Below are positions 23,661 through 31,454 of a stretch of 64,000 bases of DNA, in pieces. The DNA is from Streptomyces atroolivaceus (GTDB taxonomy: Bacteria; Actinomycetota; Actinomycetes; Streptomycetales; Streptomycetaceae): contig NZ_JNXG01000011.1 of the NCBI RefSeq assembly GCF_000717025.1, positions 186,001 through 250,000 on the forward strand, written 5' to 3'. Under the pieces are notes generated by a model, which searched no databases, was not told the DNA's origin, and worked only from the letters and a program-made list of their open reading frames with translations. A program made the translations under genes and the position numbers. Position 1 is the stretch's first letter. The number at the start of each line of letters is the position of its first letter.

Positions 23661-24545
23661 TCAGATCACCGGTGGCCGGCCCAGTCTGGTCAGCCGCCAT
23701 ACCGTACGCCACCTCATGGGGCGCCGGGGTCCGCAGGGCGTGGTCCAGCCCTCCCGGAAGCCTCCGAACCACGCTTTGAGGGCGGGCGGGGAGGGCCTGC
23801 GGACCAGAGTGAGGAGCAGCCACACCCCTACGTAGAGGGGCACCAGCGGTGCGGGCAGGTTCCGGCGGGCGAGCCAGACGCGGTTGCGGGCCACCATGCG
23901 GTGGTAGACCGCGTGCCGTGAGGGGGCGGTGGTGGGGTGGTTCAGCACCATGTCGGCGCGGTAGTCGATCATCCAGCCGGCGTCCAGGGCCCGCCAGGCG
24001 AGGTCGGTCTCCTCGTGCGCGTAGAAGAACTCGCCGGGGAGCGGGCCGGCCTCGGCGATCACCTGGCTGCGCACGGCGTTCGCACCACCGAGGAACGTGG
24101 TGACGCGTGACGAGCGCATCGGGTCGGAGGCCCGCAGCCGCGGCACGTGCCGTCGCTGGGTGACACCGGTGTCCGGGTCCGCGATGCGGAAGGTGATGAT
24201 GCCGAGCTTCGGGTCCGCCTCGAACGCCTGCCGGCACAGCTCGGCGGTGTCGGTGCGGGGCAGGTGCCCGTCGTCGTCGAGGAAGAGCAGGGCGTCCACA
24301 TCGGCTCCGGAGGGGCCGAACGCCTCGATGCCGACGTTGCGGCCACCCGGAATACCCAGATTCTCGGGCAGCTCCACGGTCCGTACGCCCGGGGGGACGT
24401 CGGGGACCGGGGCGCCGTTGCCGACGACGACCACCTCGATCCGGTCGCCGTCCTGCCCGGCGACCGAATCGAGCAGGGCGCGCAGTTCGTCGGGGCGGTT
24501 GCCCATGGTGATGATGACCGCGCCGAGTTTCATGGGTGAGCTCAC
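23661..24545 (-). CDS. family 2 glycosyltransferase
   Basis: This 294-residue GT-A fold enzyme has GAVIITMGNRPDELRALLDS at the nucleotide-sugar site, LLFLDDDGHLP as the metal-binding DxD-like motif and FYAHEETDLAWRAL, the usual ED acid region. There is a weak hydrophobic stretch near residue 240 (VPLYVGVWLLLTLV), so it may sit at the inner membrane face. It probably adds a sugar to the product of the CDP-alcohol pathway. GTG 24545 overlaps the preceding stop as GTGA; ATG 24533 (MKLGAV) is equally plausible. Donor and acceptor are unknown. Confidence 0.9.
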   Translation of the reverse strand: MSSPMKLGAVIITMGNRPDELRALLDSVAGQDGDRIEVVVVGNGAPVPDVPPGVRTVELPENLGIPGGRNVGIEAFGPSGADVDALLFLDDDGHLPRTDTAELCRQAFEADPKLGIITFRIADPDTGVTQRRHVPRLRASDPMRSSRVTTFLGGANAVRSQVIAEAGPLPGEFFYAHEETDLAWRALDAGWMIDYRADMVLNHPTTAPSRHAVYHRMVARNRVWLARRNLPAPLVPLYVGVWLLLTLVRRPSPPALKAWFGGFREGWTTPCGPRRPMRWRTVWRLTRLGRPPVI

Positions 24546-25321
24546 TTCAGCCTGCTGGACGCCAGGATCGACACCAGGTGCAGGACGGTCTGGAGGAGGG
24601 CGATACCTGCCAGGACCGCGACGGCGAGACGGCTGAAGAAGAGGTCGTCCCTGACCGTGTCGAGGACGGCGACCACCAGGATGACCAGCGACGCCTCGAT
24701 GCCCAGGATCAGCCGGTGGAACTTGAGCGCGCCCGCGGCACGCCGGGCGAACGCCATGCCGGAGGAGCGCGGCTCGGAAGCGGCCTCCTTGACGGGCGGC
24801 AGCCCGCCCTGGTGGCGGGCGACGCCGACGAGGTCGGTCTCGGCCTTGATCAGGATGGCGCCGAGCGCGGCGAGGGTGCCCAGGAAGGCCCACAGCCAGT
24901 CGATGCGTCCCGGGCCCCACAGGTCGGCGGCACGCAGGCCGAAGCCGACCAGCACCGCCGCGTCGCACAGATAGGCGGCCACCCGGTCCAGGTAGACCCC
25001 GCCCAGCGAGTACTGCTTCTTCCAGCGGGCCACTTCGCCGTCGACGCAGTCGAACAGCAGGTAGAGCTGGACCGCGAGCACACCGAGCAGGGCCCCGGGG
25101 ATACCCGGGATCAGCAGGGCGGGCGCCGCGAGCACACCGGCGACGGTCATCACGTAGGTCAGCTGGTTCGGCGTGACCTTGGTGTTCACCAGGTGCCGGT
25201 CGATGCGCAGCGAGATCTCGCGCATGTAGAGCCGACCCGCCCAGTGCTCGCCACTGCGCCGGTCCTTCACACCCGGAGGGTGCACGACCGGGCGGAGTTC
25301 AGCTATGGATGGCTTTTGCAT
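24542..25321 (-). CDS. CDP-alcohol phosphotransferase-like membrane protein lacking the fourth motif Asp
   Basis: This 259-residue protein has four to six membrane segments and the family motif beginning DCVDGEVAR (D91, D94, G95, R99), then G108 and D112. The position of the final catalytic-base Asp, four residues after D112, is Ala116. The sibling gene at 27082-28914 keeps all four Asp residues in the same spacing. Known members move a phospho-alcohol from CDP to another alcohol at the membrane. This copy may be inactive, use another base, or act as a partner of the sibling. ATG 25321 overlaps the dehydrogenase end by 23 bp. Confidence 0.88.
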   Translation of the reverse strand: MQKPSIAELRPVVHPPGVKDRRSGEHWAGRLYMREISLRIDRHLVNTKVTPNQLTYVMTVAGVLAAPALLIPGIPGALLGVLAVQLYLLFDCVDGEVARWKKQYSLGGVYLDRVAAYLCDAAVLVGFGLRAADLWGPGRIDWLWAFLGTLAALGAILIKAETDLVGVARHQGGLPPVKEAASEPRSSGMAFARRAAGALKFHRLILGIEASLVILVVAVLDTVRDDLFFSRLAVAVLAGIALLQTVLHLVSILASSRLK

Positions 25322-26360
25322 AGTCGGCGTACGCGTCCCTGATCTGGTCGGTGGACAGGTTGAGGTGTTCCAGGATCGTGAAGCGCCCCGGGCGCGTCTG
25401 CGGGGCGTACTCCACGGCCCGCACGAACTCGTCGGTGGTGAAGCCGATCTCGGCGGGCAGCACCGGCAGTTCGTGGCGCCGCAGTACGGACGCCATGAGG
25501 ACGGACTCCTCGTGTTCGCCCCGCAGGTGCATGGCGAAGCAGGCGCCGAGGCCGACCTGCTCTCCGTGACTGGCCGCGCGCCTCGGGTACAGCAGGTCGA
25601 AGGCGTGGTTGATCTCGTGGCAGGCGCCCGAGGCGGGCCGGGAGTCCCCGGCGATCGACATCGAGATGCCGGTCAGGACGAGGCCTTCGGCAAGCACCTT
25701 GAGGAAGGCGTCGTCGCCGACCCCGCCGGGGTGGCGCAGGACCGCTTCGCCGGCCTGCCGGGCCATGGCCGCCGCGAGACCGTCGATGTCCTCGCCGCGC
25801 ACCGCGTGGGCGAGCTCCCAGTCGGCCACGCACGAGATGTTGGATACCGCGTCGCCGACACCCGAGCGCACATAGCGTGCGGGTGCCTCACGGATCACAT
25901 CGAGGTCGATGACCACGGCGATCGGGGTGGGGACCCCGTAGGAGCCGCGCCCGTTGTCGTTGTCCAGGGTCGCGACCGGCGAGCAGAGCCCGTCGTGGGA
26001 CAGGTTCGTGGCGACGGCGACCATGGGCATGCCCACCCGTGCCGCTGCGTACTTCGCCACGTCGATGATCTTGCCGCCGCCGAGACCGACCACTGCGTCG
26101 TAGCGGTTGCCCTTGATGCCGTCGGCCAGCCTCACCGCGGAGTCGATCGTGCCGTCGGCGACCGGGTACCAGTCGGCCCCCGGCAACGCCGGAGCGAGCC
26201 TCTCGCGCAGGGCACGCCCGGAACCCCCGCTGATCGCGACGGCGAGCTTGCCCGAGGCGGAGATCCGCTGGTCGGCAAGGAGACCGGCCAGATCGTCCAT
26301 CGCGCCGCGCCGGATGTCGACGACGACCGGGGACGGGATGAGGCGGGTCAGTACCGGCAC
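25299..26360 (-). CDS. glycerol-1-phosphate dehydrogenase-like protein (archaeal EgsA/AraM type)
   Basis: This 353-residue protein of the iron-containing alcohol dehydrogenase superfamily has the marks of the G1P group: VGLGGGKIIDVAKYAA for NAD(P), ATNLSHDGLCSPVA, and metal ligands in GACHEINHAFDLL and ASHGEQVGLG. The archaeal and AraM enzymes reduce dihydroxyacetone phosphate to sn-glycerol-1-phosphate. In this operon it would supply the alcohol phosphate for the nucleotidyltransferase and CDP-alcohol transferases. GTG 26360 overlaps the nucleotidyltransferase by 13 bp. Substrate stereochemistry is inferred, and a related 3-carbon or sugar keto-phosphate is possible. Confidence 0.87.
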   Translation of the reverse strand: MPVLTRLIPSPVVVDIRRGAMDDLAGLLADQRISASGKLAVAISGGSGRALRERLAPALPGADWYPVADGTIDSAVRLADGIKGNRYDAVVGLGGGKIIDVAKYAAARVGMPMVAVATNLSHDGLCSPVATLDNDNGRGSYGVPTPIAVVIDLDVIREAPARYVRSGVGDAVSNISCVADWELAHAVRGEDIDGLAAAMARQAGEAVLRHPGGVGDDAFLKVLAEGLVLTGISMSIAGDSRPASGACHEINHAFDLLYPRRAASHGEQVGLGACFAMHLRGEHEESVLMASVLRRHELPVLPAEIGFTTDEFVRAVEYAPQTRPGRFTILEHLNLSTDQIRDAYADYAKAIHS

Positions 26361-27085
26361 GCGATCTCCCTGCCCCTGGCGAGGTCGTCGTGGTTGTCGA
26401 TCTCGACCCAGATCACCTCGCCGATGGGCGCGACGTCGACCGTGAAGCCGCGGTTCACCAGCTCCTGGTAGCCGTCCTCGTAGTACAGGTCGGGGTCGCG
26501 CTCGAAGGTGGCCTTCAGGGCGTCCGCGAGCTCCTCGGCGGCCTCGGGCTCGATCAGCGTGACACCGATGTACTCGCCGGTCGCGCCGGCCGGGTCCATC
26601 AGCTTGGTGATCCGCCGGACGCCCTTGCCGTCCTCGGTGATGACCTTCATCTCCTCGTCGGCGAGTGTCTTCACCGTGTCGAGGGCGAGGATGATCTTCT
26701 GGCCCTTGCCACGCGCGTCCAGGAGGGTCTTCTCGACGGAGACCGGGTGCACGGTGTCACCGTTGGCGAGGATGACACCCTTCTTCAGGACCTCACGCGC
26801 GCACCAGAGGGAGTAGGCGTTGTTCCACTCCTCGGCCTTGTCGTTGTCGATGAGGGTCAGCGTCACGCCGTACTTCGCCTCGAACTCGGCCTTGCGGGCG
26901 TAGACCGCTTCCTTGCGGTAACCGACGACGACCGCGACCTCGGTGAGTCCGACCGCCGCGAAGTTGGCCAGCGTCAGGTCCAGGACCGTCTTCTCGCCGT
27001 CCACCGGCACCAGTGCCTTGGGCAGCGTGTCCGTGTACGGACGCAGGCGGCGTCCGGCACCGGCAGCCAGTACGAGGCCGATCAT
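26348..27085 (-). CDS. sugar- or alcohol-phosphate nucleotidyltransferase (probable cytidylyltransferase)
   Basis: This 245-residue NTP transferase has the signature LVLAAGAGRRLRPYTDTLPK, LANGDTVHP at the metal site and a closing DNHDDLARGREI. It resembles LicC-type phosphocholine and inositol-phosphate cytidylyltransferases more than sugar-1-phosphate enzymes of cell-wall pathways. It would make the CDP-activated alcohol used by the two membrane phosphotransferases of the operon. ATG 27085 overlaps the upstream stop as ATGA. The base preference (CTP) is inferred from the neighbours. Confidence 0.88.
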   Translation of the reverse strand: MIGLVLAAGAGRRLRPYTDTLPKALVPVDGEKTVLDLTLANFAAVGLTEVAVVVGYRKEAVYARKAEFEAKYGVTLTLIDNDKAEEWNNAYSLWCAREVLKKGVILANGDTVHPVSVEKTLLDARGKGQKIILALDTVKTLADEEMKVITEDGKGVRRITKLMDPAGATGEYIGVTLIEPEAAEELADALKATFERDPDLYYEDGYQELVNRGFTVDVAPIGEVIWVEIDNHDDLARGREIACRY

Positions 27086-28914
27086 GCGAGTTCTCCTTCG
27101 TCGTGTACGGCGGGGGCGGAGGAGGACACCCAGAAGCGGATGGACTCCACGAGCACCACCAGAGCCACGGCCGCCGCGAGCGCGGTGAGAGCCGTGGTGA
27201 AACCTGAACCGTGGGTCAGCAGGGCGGCGAGGACGGCCACGGCCAGCGTGCGGCCCTCGTGGCCACCGACGGCACGCACCAGCCACTGCGGCGGTGCTCC
27301 GGTGCCGCCCCGGATGCGGTACACCGTGTCGTAGTGATGGTAGGCGACGGCCGAAACCAGACCGAATGCCGCGGGAACGGCGTGCGGCACGTCGCTGCGG
27401 GCGGCCAGCACCAGGATCGTGCAGTACTCGGCGGCCCGGAAGACCGGGGGGACGAGCCAGTCGAGCGCGCCCTTGAGCGGCCGCGAGACGGCCAGCCCGG
27501 AGACGACCACGTACACGGCCGCGGCGCCCACGGTCAGCGGGCCGCCGTAGGGGGCGAAGAGGGCCGCTGCGACCATCACCAGCGCTCCGGCGAGTGCCAG
27601 GAACGGAGCTGTGAAGCCGCCGCCCGGACGCCGGAGCACGGCCGCGACGGCCTGGGCGAGCGGACCCGAGTCGGCGAGGTCGGCCAGTGCCCGGCCCGCG
27701 CGGTCGGTGCGCTGCGCCTTGCGGGTCAGCGAGCGCAGCAGCCGGCCGGCCGTGGTGTAGCAGGCCGCCAGGGCGCAGCCGACGAGCAGGGCGTAGAAGA
27801 CGATCCGGGGCGTGGTCACTGCGGTGAGCACGGCGATCATGGCCCAGCGTTCCCCGATGGGCAGGACTATCATCCGGCGCAGCCACACCGTCCAGCCGAC
27901 GCTGTCGAGCTTGTCGGAGAGGGCGGCGGTGGGGCTCGTGTTGGACACCGCGTCGTGATTGGCCTCGTTGAACGAGAAGTCGACCACATGACGACAGGCC
28001 TGGAGCACCATGGCGCCGAGCGCGAGCACCCATACGTCGTCGCCGCCGCGGGCGGCGCCGAGGGCGAGACCCGCGTAGTACGCGTACTCCTTGGCCCGGT
28101 CGAAGGTGGCGTCCAGCCAGGCGCCCATCGTCGAGTACTGGAGCGAGTACCGGGCGAGCTGCCCGTCGGTGCAGTCCAGGACGAAGGAGAGGAGCAGGAG
28201 CACCCCGGCCGCGACGTAGCCGCCGCGGGTGCCGGTCGCCGCGCTGCCCGCCGCGATGAGCGCGGTGATCAGCGAGGCGGTGGTGACCTGGTTCGGGGTG
28301 AGGCCCCGGCGGGCGCACCAGCGGGCGATGTGGCGGGAGTACGGGCTGATGAAGAACGTGGTGAAGAAGCCGTCGTGGGCCTTCACCGCGCTGCGCAGCC
28401 GTACGGCCTCGTCGTCGACGGCGGCGACGGCGGCCTGCGCGGCGGCGCGCTCCTCGGGTCCGGTGGGCACCTCGGCCGTGAGCGAACCGAGCTCGGGGCG
28501 TTGCACGGCGGTGCCTTCGGCGTCCAGGGCCACGGCCAGCCGGCCGGGCACCGTGCGGTCCTCGGTGACGGGCGCGGCATCGGACGGCGCGACGGGGCTC
28601 CCGGCGCCGACGGCGGCCACGGCCCGCTGAAGGGCACGGAGCAGCGCGGGGCGGGCCCCGGGCTGCGCGGTGAGCGCTCCGGGGATCGACGCGGCGGTGA
28701 AGCGGGGGTCGGTGAGTCCGAGCCTGAGGGCGTGGAGGTGGCCGACGAAGCGGGGGTCCACGAGCGCCACGCGCCTGCTCGCGGGGACTGCGGCCAGCAG
28801 CTCGGCGGCCTCGGTGGCGTCGGCTGCGGCAGTCACGTCAAAGCCGAGTGCCCGCAGATCGTCCTCGAGCGACGATCCGGGTACCGGCGCACCGGTGAGG
28901 ATGGCGGTCGACAG
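27082..28914 (-). CDS. CDP-alcohol phosphotransferase with N-terminal extension (DUF5941-like), probable CTG start
   Basis: This 610-residue protein is the first gene of the operon. A soluble N-terminal region of about 180 residues (VALVDPRFVGHLHALRLGL) precedes the membrane enzyme with the full motif DCTDGQLAR (D247, D250), then D268 and D272. A C-terminal set of membrane helices follows (about 450-600). The first ATG/GTG in frame is GTG 28836, but coding continues upstream, and CTG 28914 stands 9 bp after a perfect AAGGAG (28924-28929). The extension STAILTGAPVPGSSLEDDL looks genuine. It should transfer a phospho-alcohol from a CDP donor to a lipid or polyol acceptor. Confidence 0.85.
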   Translation of the reverse strand: MSTAILTGAPVPGSSLEDDLRALGFDVTAAADATEAAELLAAVPASRRVALVDPRFVGHLHALRLGLTDPRFTAASIPGALTAQPGARPALLRALQRAVAAVGAGSPVAPSDAAPVTEDRTVPGRLAVALDAEGTAVQRPELGSLTAEVPTGPEERAAAQAAVAAVDDEAVRLRSAVKAHDGFFTTFFISPYSRHIARWCARRGLTPNQVTTASLITALIAAGSAATGTRGGYVAAGVLLLLSFVLDCTDGQLARYSLQYSTMGAWLDATFDRAKEYAYYAGLALGAARGGDDVWVLALGAMVLQACRHVVDFSFNEANHDAVSNTSPTAALSDKLDSVGWTVWLRRMIVLPIGERWAMIAVLTAVTTPRIVFYALLVGCALAACYTTAGRLLRSLTRKAQRTDRAGRALADLADSGPLAQAVAAVLRRPGGGFTAPFLALAGALVMVAAALFAPYGGPLTVGAAAVYVVVSGLAVSRPLKGALDWLVPPVFRAAEYCTILVLAARSDVPHAVPAAFGLVSAVAYHHYDTVYRIRGGTGAPPQWLVRAVGGHEGRTLAVAVLAALLTHGSGFTTALTALAAAVALVVLVESIRFWVSSSAPAVHDEGELA

Positions 28915-29143
28915 ACGAACTCACTCCTTGGTGCTGAACGGGAACGGCGCGCGGCATGGCGGCCCGAAGACGGGCCGGCGGCACGTCGGCTGAGGCTATC
29001 GGATGAACGGAAGACCGAGTTCATCGCCCGTTTGTGCTCCGTTCGGGCGAATCGGCCACCATGCGGGGCCGCTCGCGATCACTATCGTCGATCAACGCCT
29101 CGACCCACAAACCGCGTCCGGAACAGCGCATAAGCTGACGTGC
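28915..29143. promoter_or_regulatory. divergent promoter region with inverted repeat GATGAAC-n10-GTTCATC
   Basis: This 229-bp spacer lies between the exporter/CDP-alcohol operon and the galE-like gene. The arms GATGAAC (29002-29008) and GTTCATC (29019-29025) are perfect. On the reverse strand the repeat overlaps a TGAACT/GATAGC pair with 17-bp spacing that could be the operon promoter. For the forward gene, a -10-like CATAAG (29129-29134) ends 9 bp before the ATG and no ribosome site is seen, so that mRNA may be leaderless. Confidence 0.45.
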
Positions 29144-30130
29144 ATGACGTGGTTGATCACAGGCGGGGCCGGTTACATCGGGGCACATGTGGCGAAGGCC
29201 ATGACGGGAGCCGGCGAACGGGTCGTCGTCCTCGACGACATCTCGACGGGCATCGAGGCGAGACTGCCGGCGGACGTCACGCTGGTGCGTGGATCGGCCT
29301 CGGACCGCGATGTGCTCGACCGGGTGCTGGCGGAGCACGCCGTCACGGGGGTGGTGCACCTCGCGGCGAAGAAGCAGGTCGGTGAGTCCGTCGAGAAACC
29401 GCTGCTCTACTACCGGGAGAACGTGACCGGGCTCTCCGTCCTGCTGGAGGCCGTGGTCGCGGCAGGGGTGAGGCGCTTCCTCTTCTCCTCCTCGGCAGCC
29501 GTCTACGGCGTCCCGGACGTGGAGCTCATCACGGAGGAGACTCCGTGCGCGCCGATCAACCCGTACGGCGAGACCAAGCTCGCCGGGGAGTGGCTGGTGC
29601 GCGCGACGGGGCGGGCCCACGGCGTCTCGACGGCCTGCCTGCGGTACTTCAACGTGGCGGGGTCCGCCGCACCCGAGCTGGCCGACACCGGCGTCTTCAA
29701 CGTCGTACCGATGTTCTTCGACCGGCTGACGCGTGGGGACGCGCCTCGCATCTTCGGCGACGACTACCCGACACCGGACGGCACGGCTGTACGGGACTAC
29801 ATCCATGTCGCCGACCTGGCGGAGGCGCACCTCGCCGTGGCCAGGCATCTGGACGAGGACTCGGGCGGAGGCGACCTCACCGTGAACATCGGCCGGGGCG
29901 AAGGCGTGTCCGTGCGCCGGCTCGCCGAGCTGGTGGGTGAGGTCACCGGTCTGCCCACGGAACCCGTGGTCGAGCCGCGCAGGCCGGGAGACGCCGCCCG
30001 GGCGGTCGCTTCGGCCGCCCGGATGACCGAGGAGCTGGGCTGGACGGCACGCCGCGGGATGCGCGAGATGGTGGAGTCGGCTTGGGAGGGCTGGTGCCTG
30101 CGGCATCCGGAGGCCCGCGCCGCGCGGTGA
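29144..30130 (+). CDS. galE: UDP-glucose 4-epimerase-like NAD-dependent epimerase
   Basis: This 328-residue short-chain epimerase has LITGGAGYIGAHVAKAM for NAD binding, FSSSAAVYG with the catalytic Ser, and NPYGETKLAGE with the Tyr-x3-Lys pair. It contains RYFNVAGSA and RDYIHVADLAEAH, the typical GalE blocks. It should interconvert UDP-glucose and UDP-galactose or the acetamido forms, and may feed the glycosyltransferase of the divergent operon. ATG 29144 has no Shine-Dalgarno site. The symbol reflects the family; there may be another galE in the genome. A perfect hairpin follows. Confidence 0.88.
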   Translation: MTWLITGGAGYIGAHVAKAMTGAGERVVVLDDISTGIEARLPADVTLVRGSASDRDVLDRVLAEHAVTGVVHLAAKKQVGESVEKPLLYYRENVTGLSVLLEAVVAAGVRRFLFSSSAAVYGVPDVELITEETPCAPINPYGETKLAGEWLVRATGRAHGVSTACLRYFNVAGSAAPELADTGVFNVVPMFFDRLTRGDAPRIFGDDYPTPDGTAVRDYIHVADLAEAHLAVARHLDEDSGGGDLTVNIGRGEGVSVRRLAELVGEVTGLPTEPVVEPRRPGDAARAVASAARMTEELGWTARRGMREMVESAWEGWCLRHPEARAAR

Positions 30131-30149
30131 GGACGCGCATTCCGGCAAG

Positions 30150-30183
30150 GCTCTGACCTGCAGTCGTTTCCGCAGGTCAGAGC
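30150..30183 (+). terminator. terminator after galE
   Basis: GCTCTGACCTGC (30150-30161) and its complement (30172-30183) form a perfect 12-bp stem with a 10-base loop, 19 bp beyond the galE stop. Confidence 0.85.
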
Positions 30184-30294
30184 ATATGACAACGGTGTTC
30201 AGTGCCGTGTTGCCCCCTACCCCGCCCCCGTAGTTCACTGGCCGCGTCGGGCGAGGTGCGCCCGAAGGGCACGACGGGTTCCGGAGGCGTTCGC

Positions 30295-31236
30295 ATGGGG
30301 GCTGGCCACGATCACGGGCACGCGCACGGGGCACCGCCGCCCACGGGGACGGCCGCCGCCGCGTACCGGGGCCGGCTCCGGGTCGCCCTGGGCATCACGC
30401 TCGGCGTCATGGTCGTGGAGATCGTCGGCGGGCTCCTCGCCGACTCGCTCGCCCTGATCGCGGACGCGGCCCATATGGCGACCGACGCCCTGGGGCTGGG
30501 CATGGCCCTGCTGGCCATCCACTTCGCCAACAGGCCCTCAGGCCCCAACCGCACCTTCGGTTTCGCCCGGGCCGAGATCCTCGCCGCGCTCGCCAACTGC
30601 CTGCTGCTCCTCGGCGTCGGCGGTTATCTGGTCTTCGAGGCGGTCGACCGCTTCATCACGCCGGCGGAGACCAGGGGAGGCCTGGCCATCACGTTCGCCG
30701 CCATCGGCATGGTGGCCAACATGGTCTCCCTCTCCCTGCTGATGCGCGGGCAGCGGGACAGCCTCAACGTGCGGGGGGCCTATCTCGAAGTCGTCGCGGA
30801 CACGCTCGGCTCGGTGACGGTGCTCGTGTCGGCGGGCATCATCATGGCCACCGGCTGGCAGGCCGCCGACCCCATCGCCTCGCTGCTGATCGGCCTCATG
30901 ATCGTCCCCCGGACGGTGAAACTCCTGCGGGAGACGCTCGACGTCCTGCTCGAGTCGGCGCCCAAGGGGGTCGACATGGACGAGGTACGCGCCCACATCA
31001 CGGCCCTGCCCGGCGTGCTGGACGTCCATGACCTGCACGCCTGGACGATCACCTCGGGTATGCCGGTCCTCTCCGCCCACGTGGTCGTGCACCAGGAGAT
31101 GCTGGACTCGATCGGGCACGAGAAGCTCCTGCACGATCTGCAGGGCTGCCTCGGCGATCACTTCGACGTCGAGCACTGCACCTTCCAGCTGGAGCCCAGC
31201 GGGCACGCGGAGCACGAGGCCCGGCTCTGCCACTGA
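30295..31236 (+). CDS. cation diffusion facilitator (zinc/cobalt-type efflux protein)
   Basis: This 313-residue antiporter has a His-rich N-terminus (GHDHGHAHG), six membrane helices and a cytoplasmic domain from about residue 215 (LHAWTITSGMPVLSAHVVVH). The metal site in helix 2 is HMATD. In helix 5 the pair reads EVVAD, so Glu takes the place usually held by His or Asp, which could shift metal preference. It should export divalent cations in exchange for protons. ATG 30295 follows CCGGAGG. It is a single gene with no metal-responsive regulator beside it. Confidence 0.92.
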   Translation: MGAGHDHGHAHGAPPPTGTAAAAYRGRLRVALGITLGVMVVEIVGGLLADSLALIADAAHMATDALGLGMALLAIHFANRPSGPNRTFGFARAEILAALANCLLLLGVGGYLVFEAVDRFITPAETRGGLAITFAAIGMVANMVSLSLLMRGQRDSLNVRGAYLEVVADTLGSVTVLVSAGIIMATGWQAADPIASLLIGLMIVPRTVKLLRETLDVLLESAPKGVDMDEVRAHITALPGVLDVHDLHAWTITSGMPVLSAHVVVHQEMLDSIGHEKLLHDLQGCLGDHFDVEHCTFQLEPSGHAEHEARLCH

Positions 31237-31454
31237 GCCGGGGGACGCCCTTCGGCGACCGGTGTTAAGGTCTGCGTCGATGCCTCCGAGCCCGGAGGCC
31301 GGTGACGAGTGAAGGCGCTGAGTTCGATGACTGTCGCGACGAAGGCTGCCCCGCGCAGCAATCGGTCCGTCCGCATCTTCCGGGTCACCGGCTGACCGCT
31401 CGGCACTCCGCACGCGGCGTCGGCCGGGACCCTCTCACCCAAGGGTTTCCCGCC

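Noticed and set aside
31237..31454. Possible riboswitch or longer N-terminus upstream of the methyltransferase-GNAT gene
   Set aside because: I compared the leader with cobalamin and other riboswitch cores and found no conserved block. Translation of 31302-31454 gives unlikely His/Arg/Pro-rich sequence, so the TTG at 31455 is kept.
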